From NCBI GenBank assembly GCA_017620795.1, contig JAGAUM010000235.1, positions 1 to 10,264 of the forward strand: 10,264 nucleotides of DNA, written 5' to 3'. Below are positions 1-5,251 of this stretch, one piece after another; within the stretch, counting starts at the first letter, position 1; each line of letters begins with the position of its first letter. A model generated the notes under the pieces. It did no database searches and was not told the DNA's origin. It saw only the letters and a program-made list of their open reading frames with translations. This DNA comes from Clostridia bacterium (GTDB lineage: Bacteria > Bacillota > Clostridia > RGIG8785). Both the position numbers and the translations under genes were made by a program.

Positions 1-167
1 CCTTTATCATCATCGGTGGCATGATTAAGCTCATTCCCTTAACAGGGGTGACCCTGCCCTTTATCAGCTATGGCGGAACCTCTCTTTTAATCAGCTTCTT
101 CCAGATTGGGGTCTTGTCTGCCATCGCCCAGAAATCCCTGCAAACCAAAAAGGAGGATGCCGCATGA
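1..167 (+). CDS. FtsW/RodA/SpoVE-family peptidoglycan glycosyltransferase, C-terminal end (partial)
   Basis: Only the last 55 codons are present (reading frame from position 3; the stop TGA is 165-167). The fragment reads PLTGVTLPFISYGGTS, the conserved SEDS-family signature near the last membrane helices (P-x-TG-x-x-LPF-x-SYGG-x-S), followed by a hydrophobic helix (LLISFFQIGVLSAIA) and a short polar tail ending KKEDAA. SEDS proteins polymerise lipid II glycan strands in the membrane and work with a partner class B penicillin-binding protein. That partner is the next gene, overlapping by 4 bp (ATGA), which supports the assignment. The fragment cannot tell FtsW (division), RodA (elongation) and SpoVE (sporulation) apart, so no symbol is given. 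The 5' part lies outside the window. Confidence 0.9.
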   Translation, partial: FIIIGGMIKLIPLTGVTLPFISYGGTSLLISFFQIGVLSAIAQKSLQTKKEDAA

Positions 168-1555
168 AAAACGACCGTCGCATCATCCAGCTTTGTGTCT
201 TGATGGGGCTTTTGTTCCTGTCCATTTGTGTGTATCTGACTTTGTTTGTCCTGTTTCCGCCCCAAGAAGTGCAAAACAGCCCTTATGACACCCGTCAGTG
301 GGAGCTGGAGCAACGGCAGGAACGGGGTCGGTTCTTGGATCGCAACGGGGAGGTCCTGGCAGATAATGCCGAAGACGGCACCCGTGTCTACCCCAAGGGT
401 GGACTCTATACCCATGTGTTGGGTTATTCCTCCCGTACCTATGGGCGCGTCCTTTTGGAAGCGAATTACAACAACCAGTCGCTAAATCTCCAGAGCGGAA
501 ACCTGACCGACGTGATTACCATGCTCAGTACCGAGCGTCGGGGAGCGGACGTGACCTTAACCATCGACCATGACCTGCAAGCCTATGCTGCCTCAAGGCT
601 GGGAAATCAGCATGGCGCGGTGGTGGCTTTGGACCCCAAAACAGGTGAGGTGCTGGCTCTTTACAGCAACCCTACTTTCGACCCCAATATTGACGCTTTG
701 GCAAAAAACTTTTCCACCTTGGCAGAGGATGACCAGAACGCGCCCTTCGTTGCCCGTGCCATCAACGGAAGCTACGCCCCCGGCTCGACCTTTAAGGTCA
801 TTGTTGCCGCGGCGGCATTAAAAGCAGGAATGGATGACTTTACATTTTCGGATACCGAGGAAGAGGTCTCCTTCGACGGCACGAAAATCCGCAACTACGG
901 CGGAAAAACTTATGGGGAGCTGGACTTAAAGTCCGCCTTTGTCAAGTCCTCCAACACGGCTTTTGCAAGCTTGGGTGAGCAACTGGGTTACGAGAAAATT
1001 TTGGACATGGCAGAGGACTTCGGCTTTAACGAGACGATGAAGTTTGACTTAACCGTGACCGATTCCAAAGCTCCGCGTTCGGTCAAAGGGGCAGGGAAAC
1101 TGGCGCAGACCTCCATCGGTCAGGGGGACTTGTTAGCGACCCCCTTGCAGATGGCGACCGTTGCCGCCACCATCGCTAATGACGGGCAACGGATGCAACC
1201 CTATCTGGTATCGGACGTCACTTACCCCAACGGTTTTCATGTCAAAACAGGAAGTAAATCCAAAGGCTATGCCGTTTCCGAATCGGTGGCGCAGACCCTA
1301 CAGGATTGGATGAAGGCAGTGGTTACCGAAGGCACAGGCACAGCGGCAAGAGCGTCTGTCGGTATTGCGGGAAAAACTGGCACTGCCCAGAACGAGCGCG
1401 CCGATGCTGACCATGCCTGGTTCATTGGCTATGCCCCAGCGGAGGAGCCAAACATTGCCATTTGTGTGTTATTGGAGTATGCAGGGCGCACAGGCGGAGA
1501 CGCCGCTGCACCCATTGCACGGGACATTTTAGTCCGTTGGCAAAGGCTGCATTGA
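164..1555 (+). CDS. Penicillin-binding protein, transpeptidase (PbpA/FtsI-like)
   Basis: This 463-residue protein is a D,D-transpeptidase that cross-links peptidoglycan outside the membrane. Residues about 8-32 form one membrane anchor after a basic start (MKNDRR). A short dimerisation-type region follows, with the RGRFLDRNGEVLA-type segment at 54-66, and the catalytic domain runs from about 145 to the end. The three penicillin-binding motifs are intact: S208-T-F-K211 (acyl-enzyme Ser208), S262-S-N264 and K404-T-G406, plus the SIGQGDLLATPLQMA block at 317-331. The length is short compared with FtsI or PBP2 (about 550-700 residues) and closer to the PbpA type often paired with an FtsW/RodA gene. 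The start ATG overlaps the previous stop (164-167) and has AAGGAGG at 150-156, 7 bases upstream. There is no PASTA domain. Its exact role (division, elongation or sporulation) is not decided by sequence. Confidence 0.93.
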   Translation: MKNDRRIIQLCVLMGLLFLSICVYLTLFVLFPPQEVQNSPYDTRQWELEQRQERGRFLDRNGEVLADNAEDGTRVYPKGGLYTHVLGYSSRTYGRVLLEANYNNQSLNLQSGNLTDVITMLSTERRGADVTLTIDHDLQAYAASRLGNQHGAVVALDPKTGEVLALYSNPTFDPNIDALAKNFSTLAEDDQNAPFVARAINGSYAPGSTFKVIVAAAALKAGMDDFTFSDTEEEVSFDGTKIRNYGGKTYGELDLKSAFVKSSNTAFASLGEQLGYEKILDMAEDFGFNETMKFDLTVTDSKAPRSVKGAGKLAQTSIGQGDLLATPLQMATVAATIANDGQRMQPYLVSDVTYPNGFHVKTGSKSKGYAVSESVAQTLQDWMKAVVTEGTGTAARASVGIAGKTGTAQNERADADHAWFIGYAPAEEPNIAICVLLEYAGRTGGDAAAPIARDILVRWQRLH

Positions 1556-1580
1556 CAAAACAGCCGTAAAAGGGTATAAT
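1552..1580 (+). promoter_or_regulatory. Perfect consensus sigma-A promoter inside the end of the PBP gene
   Basis: TTGACA (1552-1557) and TATAAT (1575-1580) are separated by exactly 17 bases, a 12/12 match to the vegetative promoter consensus. The -35 box contains the TGA stop of the PBP gene (1553-1555). Transcription would begin near 1587 and give a leader of about 25-30 nt. It would drive the downstream genes from 1614 to 5180 independently of the cell-wall genes. No operator-like repeat is obvious, so it may be constitutive. Confidence 0.88.
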
Positions 1581-1598
1581 ATTTCTATCCACTGAGTT

Positions 1599-1604
1599 GG
1601 GAGG
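1599..1604 (+). promoter_or_regulatory. Ribosome binding site that decides the start of the coiled-coil gene
   Basis: GGGAGG lies immediately against the ATG at 1605, leaving no spacer, but is 9 bases before a second in-frame ATG at 1614. Normal spacing therefore favours 1614 as the translation start. Confidence 0.65.
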
Positions 1605-1613
1605 ATGAAACAA

Positions 1614-2009
1614 ATGAAAAAGAATGGATTTCGCACCCGTTTGTTCGGGTTTCGCAAGAAAGATGTATTGGTAGAAATCGCCCGCCTGTCCGAGGCGATT
1701 GTTGCAAAGGACGAGGAGATGAAGGCTCTGCGCGAAGAGGTGGAAACCACCAAGGCGGAGCTCACCCGCGCCCATGAAGAAGAGAAGCAAAAGTTGGCAG
1801 ACGGCTTGATGGCTGCACAGCGCACGGCAGAACAACTGGTTGCCGAGGCGGAGGAAAAAGCCGCCGCAATTTTAGCAGATGCTGAAAAGGCAAAGACCCA
1901 GATTTTAGCAGACGCAGAAAGCGCCAAGACCGAAGTCAACGATTTTCGCCGCCAGGTGCGTGATGTTCTTCGTACCATGGATGAAGGACTGAAGCACTGC
2001 GCGGAATAA
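1614..2009 (+). CDS. Small DivIVA-like coiled-coil protein, function unknown
   Basis: The product has 131 residues from ATG 1614 (134 if ATG 1605 is used, which has no ribosome-binding spacer). The N-terminus has a basic stretch and LFGFRKKDVLVEIARLSE, which resembles the start of DivIVA/GpsB-type proteins (an F-G-[YF] turn followed by a helix); I treat this as suggestive only. From about residue 22 to 120 it is almost entirely helical and rich in Glu, Lys and Ala, with no Pro, typical of a long coiled coil. Around residues 80-107 there is an 11-residue repeat with ILADAE recurring. There is no signal peptide or membrane helix, so it is probably cytoplasmic. DivIVA-type proteins recruit cell-division and wall-synthesis factors, which would suit the FtsW-PBP neighbourhood. 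It could equally be a generic scaffold. It is the first gene after the consensus promoter, 10 bp before the DUF1385 gene. Confidence 0.7.
   Translation: MKKNGFRTRLFGFRKKDVLVEIARLSEAIVAKDEEMKALREEVETTKAELTRAHEEEKQKLADGLMAAQRTAEQLVAEAEEKAAAILADAEKAKTQILADAESAKTEVNDFRRQVRDVLRTMDEGLKHCAE
1869..1934 (+). repeat. Imperfect 33-bp in-frame tandem repeat (11-residue coiled-coil unit)
   Basis: ATTTTAGCAGA recurs at 1869 and 1902, exactly 33 bases apart, followed by similar GC(T/A)GAAA and AAGACC segments. It encodes two 11-residue units of the coiled coil. This is a hendecad-type periodicity inside the gene, not a mobile or regulatory repeat. Confidence 0.6.
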
Positions 2010-2019
2010 GGAGAAAACC

Positions 2020-2973
2020 ATGTCCTGCAAAAAAGAATGTCCTGCCTTTCGTACCAGTATCGGCGGTCAGGCCCTGATTGAAGGGATTATGATGCGCGGT
2101 CCTGAGACGATTGCAACCGCTGTCCGTAAACCGGACGGTGAGATTGAACTAAAAACCGAACCCATTCGGCATATCTTCAAGCACAAGTTCTTTCGCCTGC
2201 CCTTGATTCGAGGGGTGTTTAATTTTTTCGAGTCTATGATTTTGGGCACCAAGGAACTGATGTACTCTGCCGAGTTTTATGATCTGGAAGAAGAGTCCGA
2301 ACCTGGTTGGTTAGAACGCCAATTAGGCGACAAGCTCCAAAGCGTGGTCATCACCTTCTCGGTGATTTTAGGCATTGGCTTGTCGGTCCTGCTCTTTATG
2401 TTTTTGCCCCGTGTATTGGTAGACCTGTTAAACTGGATTTTCGGAGACTTAAACGTCTTTTTACAGAGCGTGCTGGAAGGGGTCTTTCGTATCGCCATCT
2501 TTGTCACCTATCTGTTACTGGTCACCCGTATGAAAGACATCCACCGTGTGTTTGAGTACCACGGTGCCGAGCATAAGACGATTTTCTGCTATGAAAACCG
2601 CCTGCCCCTGACCGTTGAAAATGTCCGCGTGCAAAGCCGTCTGCATCCCCGATGTGGCACCAGCTTTTTGTGCATCGTCATGATTGTCAGTATCCTGACC
2701 TTCACGGTCTTAAACGCCCTGTTAGGGGAAGCCACCCCTGCATGGCAGGCACTGCTTTATCGGTTGTTACTGTTGCCTGTGGTTGCAGGTATTTCTTATG
2801 AATTTATCAAGTGGGCAGGTCGCTCGAACGGAGCGGTTTCCCGCATTTTAAGTAAGCCGGGTCTGTGGTTGCAGAACATCACCACCATCGAGCCCGATGA
2901 TTCCCAGATTGAGGTGGCCATTGCTGCAATGACCGCCGTCTTACCTGCCGAGGAGAAGGATGCACAATGGTAA
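2020..2973 (+). CDS. yqhQ: DUF1385 family membrane protein (YqhQ-like)
   Basis: This 317-residue protein matches the size and pattern of Bacillus subtilis YqhQ (DUF1385), a family whose biochemical role is unknown to me. The N-terminal signature GGQALIEGIMMRGP is at residues 15-28. About four membrane helices are visible at roughly 107-130, 146-168, 214-236 and 242-265. Between them lies a conserved polar block, RVFEYHGAEHKTIFCYE (176-192), and then HPRCGTSFL (209-217). H181, E184, H185, H209 and C212 could form a metal site, which is inference from their conservation pattern. The C-terminus carries the family-typical LWLQNITTIEPDDSQIEVA (282-300). It starts with a TAAGGAG site at 2007-2013 built on the previous stop codon, which suggests coupling. 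In many Clostridia this gene sits directly before prmC, as here. Confidence 0.9.
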   Translation: MSCKKECPAFRTSIGGQALIEGIMMRGPETIATAVRKPDGEIELKTEPIRHIFKHKFFRLPLIRGVFNFFESMILGTKELMYSAEFYDLEEESEPGWLERQLGDKLQSVVITFSVILGIGLSVLLFMFLPRVLVDLLNWIFGDLNVFLQSVLEGVFRIAIFVTYLLLVTRMKDIHRVFEYHGAEHKTIFCYENRLPLTVENVRVQSRLHPRCGTSFLCIVMIVSILTFTVLNALLGEATPAWQALLYRLLLLPVVAGISYEFIKWAGRSNGAVSRILSKPGLWLQNITTIEPDDSQIEVAIAAMTAVLPAEEKDAQW

Positions 2974-3809
2974 TCCGAGAAGCGATGCGTCACACCCGTG
3001 ACCGCTTTTTAGCAGCAGGAATTGAAAATGCCGCAAACGAAGCCCGACACATCTTTTCTTTTGTGTTGGGCTTGTCGTTATCCGAACTGCTGATGCGTGC
3101 GGAAGTGACCCTATCTGAAAAAGAAGAAGAGACCGTCAATGCTTTGGCGGAAAAGCGCCTGTCGGGGATTCCGTTGGCGTATGTTTTGGGGACGAGTGAT
3201 TTTTTCGGTCGTTCTTTTTTTGTTTCCCCTGCGGTGCTGATTCCCCGTCCTGAAACGGAGCTGTTGGTGGAAGAGGCGCTGTTGCACCTGCCCGAAGGGG
3301 GGCGGTTTTTCGACCTGTGTACAGGGAGCGGATGCATTGCAACCACCCTTTTGGCAGAGCGAATGGATGCAACGGGAATCGCCTGCGACCTGTCGGAGGC
3401 GGCTTTGGCGGTTGCTGAACAGAACGCCCACAGGCTACGTGTGGCAGACCGTCTGCAACTCTGCCGTTACGATTTGTTGCAGGGTATGCCCGACTGGGGA
3501 AAAGCGGACATTATTGTCAGCAATCCGCCGTATATTCAGACTGCAGTGCTGGACACCTTGGATTCCGAAGTCATCGATCGTGAACCGACCATGGCATTGG
3601 ATGGCGGTGCAGACGGTTTGGACTTTTATCGGGTTCTTTCAAGTGCTGCCGATGTTTTAAACCCCAAGGGCTGGCTGCTAATGGAAATCGGCTATGACCA
3701 AAAAGAAGCGGTGGAAGCACTTTTGAAGTCCACCGAAAAATATACCAGTGTGATTACCAAAAAAGACTATGCAGGGTTAGACCGCATGGTCATCGCACAG
3801 CGAGGATAA
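2967..3809 (+). CDS. prmC: Peptide chain release factor N5-glutamine methyltransferase PrmC
   Basis: PrmC uses S-adenosylmethionine to methylate the Gln of the GGQ motif in release factors RF1 and RF2, raising termination efficiency; it acts in the cytoplasm. The 280-residue protein has the full layout: a helical substrate-recognition domain (about 1-75), the linker motif IPRPETE at 92-98, the SAM-binding loop DLCTGSGCIA at 116-125, the acidic D141 at the end of the next strand, and the catalytic NPPY at 186-189, which holds the target amide. EPTMALDGGADGLDFYR (206-222) is also family-typical. The start ATG lies inside the end of the DUF1385 gene (7 bp overlap) with AGGAGAAGG at 2951-2959. 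The release-factor gene prfA, which is commonly the next gene, is absent here; a queG-like gene takes that place. Confidence 0.95.
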   Translation: MVIREAMRHTRDRFLAAGIENAANEARHIFSFVLGLSLSELLMRAEVTLSEKEEETVNALAEKRLSGIPLAYVLGTSDFFGRSFFVSPAVLIPRPETELLVEEALLHLPEGGRFFDLCTGSGCIATTLLAERMDATGIACDLSEAALAVAEQNAHRLRVADRLQLCRYDLLQGMPDWGKADIIVSNPPYIQTAVLDTLDSEVIDREPTMALDGGADGLDFYRVLSSAADVLNPKGWLLMEIGYDQKEAVEALLKSTEKYTSVITKKDYAGLDRMVIAQRG

Positions 3810-3810
3810 G

Positions 3811-4581
3811 ATGGATTTTTGGTTAAAAGAGCTTTTTGAAAAACAGGGCTTGACCGAAGTCGGCGTCTGCAAAATAGACGGTGGCTCTGTTTTGGTGGCT
3901 CTCTTTCCGTACTATGCAGGGGAAAAGGCAGACGCCAACCTCTCCCGTTACGCCTGGGCACCCGATTATCATGTAACCGTGCGGAGGTTGCTGACCCCCG
4001 TGGCAGAAGCGTTAAAAGCACGCTATCCCGATGCAACCGTAACAATTTTGGTGGACAACCACCCCCTGCCTGAGCGGAAATTGGCACAGCAAGCAGGCTT
4101 GGGTTTTATGGGCAAAAACGGTTGCTTGATTCACCCCACCTACGGGTCTTATGTCTTTATTGGCTTGATTCGCACCGACTTGGATTTGGAGGCGGACACC
4201 CCTTGTAACGAGACGTGCATCGGTTGTGACGCTTGTATCAAAGCCTGTCCGTCTGATGCTTTAAGCGGACCTTTTAATCGCGCTCGTTGTCTGTCTGATT
4301 TGACCCAGACCCGAAAGGACTTTACCCCCGAGGAGCGGGAACTGTTTCTGCGCGGAAGCCTGATTTGGGGATGTGACCGTTGTCAAGAGGTCTGCCCCCA
4401 CAATAAAGACCTGCCCGTAACGCCACTTTCGGAATTCAAAACCCAACTAAAGCCCCGACTGGAGCTTTCGGAGCTGGAATCCTTCAGCGACCGCGCCTTT
4501 CGCCGAGCCTACGGGGATTATGCTTTTTCCTGGAAAGGGTTAAAGCCCCTGTTGCGGAACCTAAAGGAGGAGCAATCGTGA
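3811..4581 (+). CDS. queG: Compact epoxyqueuosine reductase-like double [4Fe-4S] protein (QueG)
   Basis: QueG performs the last step of queuosine synthesis in tRNA, reducing epoxyqueuosine with cobalamin and two [4Fe-4S] clusters. The cobalamin-domain signature is present: VDNHPLPERKLAQQAGLGF at 81-99, then MGKNGCLIHPTYGS at 100-113. Cluster cysteines are C136, C139, C142, C146 (CIGCDACIKACP) and C160, C188, C191, C195 (CDRCQEVCPHN); C132 is extra. At 256 residues it is much shorter than Escherichia coli QueG (about 380). A segment after VGVCKID (about 20) is missing and there are no C-terminal HEAT repeats, which bind tRNA in characterised QueG. Compact forms may be usual in Clostridia, but activity on epoxyqueuosine is not proven by sequence. 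The gene starts 1 base after prmC with a weak GAGG site and overlaps rnmV by 4 bp. Confidence 0.82.
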   Translation: MDFWLKELFEKQGLTEVGVCKIDGGSVLVALFPYYAGEKADANLSRYAWAPDYHVTVRRLLTPVAEALKARYPDATVTILVDNHPLPERKLAQQAGLGFMGKNGCLIHPTYGSYVFIGLIRTDLDLEADTPCNETCIGCDACIKACPSDALSGPFNRARCLSDLTQTRKDFTPEERELFLRGSLIWGCDRCQEVCPHNKDLPVTPLSEFKTQLKPRLELSELESFSDRAFRRAYGDYAFSWKGLKPLLRNLKEEQS

Positions 4582-5180
4582 AAACTTTAAAAGAAGTCCT
4601 GATTGTAGAAGGACATTATGACCAGATTAAGCTCCAATCCCTGATTCATGCTACAGTGATTCCGACCAACGGGTTTCGGATTTTTTCTGACCCTGAAAAG
4701 AAGGCGATGCTCCGCCGTCTCGCCGCAGAGCGGGGATTGGTGATTTTGACCGACTCTGATCGTGGCGGATTTCGCATCCGTGGCTATTTAAAAGGAATCA
4801 TTCCCCAAGAGCAGGTCAAACACGCCTATATCCCTGAATTAAAAGGCAAGGAAAAACGCAAGGACAAGCCCGGCAAAGAAGGGCTTTTGGGGGTGGAGGG
4901 GGTTCCTGCCCAAGTGATTTTGGATGCGCTCTGCCGTGCAGGTTGCACCTTTGAGGAGGAAACACCTCCAGCCCATGCCATATTCACCCGTCTGCGGTTT
5001 TACGAGGATGGGCTCTTTGGAGGGAGCGACAGCGCACGGTTGCGTAGTGGATTTTTAAAGGAACTGGGCTTGCCCCAAAAGCTGACTGTTTCGGCATTGC
5101 TGGATATTTTAAACCGCAGTGGCACCGAAGAAGAATACGCCCGCGCTTTAAAAAAGGCAAAAAAAGAACAGAATGTGTAA
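4578..5180 (+). CDS. rnmV: Ribonuclease M5 (5S rRNA maturase)
   Basis: RNase M5 cuts the 5S rRNA precursor on both strands of its helix to yield mature 5S rRNA, and is typical of low-GC Gram-positives. The 200-residue protein starts with a Toprim domain: LIVEGHYD at 8-15 with catalytic Glu11, the TNGF turn at 30-33, and LTDSDRGGFRIR at 57-68 with the metal-binding D59-x-D61. HAYIPEL at 82-88 and GLLGVEGV at 102-109 are also typical of the family. The C-terminal part (about 125-195) corresponds to the small extra domain seen in clostridial members. The start is GTG at 4578, overlapping the queG stop (GTGA), with AAGGAGG at 4564-4570, 7 bases upstream; this is strong evidence for a GTG start. 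rnmV often lies beside ksgA or tatD, neither of which is in this window. It ends the housekeeping run, and no hairpin terminator is visible after it. Confidence 0.93.
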   Translation: MKTLKEVLIVEGHYDQIKLQSLIHATVIPTNGFRIFSDPEKKAMLRRLAAERGLVILTDSDRGGFRIRGYLKGIIPQEQVKHAYIPELKGKEKRKDKPGKEGLLGVEGVPAQVILDALCRAGCTFEEETPPAHAIFTRLRFYEDGLFGGSDSARLRSGFLKELGLPQKLTVSALLDILNRSGTEEEYARALKKAKKEQNV

Positions 5181-5200
5181 ATTTTCTTTCAGATTGTGCA

Positions 5201-5229
5201 AAGACAAAGGCTTTAACTTGTGATAAGAT
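5201..5229 (+). promoter_or_regulatory. Probable promoter of the beta-helix gene
   Basis: AAGACA (5201-5206, 4 of 6 to consensus), a 17-base spacer, and an extended -10 TG-A-TAAGAT (5221-5229). Start of transcription would be near 5236, just before the ribosome binding site, so the leader would be very short. The -10 core, TGTGATAAGAT, is nearly the same as that of the promoter at 9392-9420 (TGTGATAAAAT). Moderate strength at best. Confidence 0.45.
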
Positions 5230-5237
5230 GAAAGAAA

Positions 5238-5245
5238 AAGGAGGG
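5238..5245 (+). promoter_or_regulatory. Strong ribosome binding site fixing the beta-helix gene start at 5252
   Basis: AAGGAGGG ends 6 bases before ATG 5252. The in-frame ATG at 5228 lies upstream of this site and overlaps the proposed -10 box, so it is unlikely to be used. Confidence 0.8.
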
Positions 5246-5251
5246 AACGCT

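Noticed and set aside
1422..1978. Minus-strand open frames opposite the PBP end and the coiled-coil gene
   Set aside because: They cross a consensus promoter and two real genes, are Ser/Ala-rich as expected for the complement of a Glu/Lys/Ala coiled coil, and have no ribosome binding site.
5228..5251. Upstream in-frame ATG giving 8 extra residues to the beta-helix protein
   Set aside because: It has no ribosome binding site before it, overlaps the proposed -10 box, and the extra residues are encoded by the AAGGAGGG site itself. ATG 5252 is much better placed.
5181..5251. Terminator or riboswitch between rnmV and the beta-helix gene
   Set aside because: Only 71 bases, with no stable GC-rich stem or T run; the space is accounted for by a promoter and ribosome binding site.
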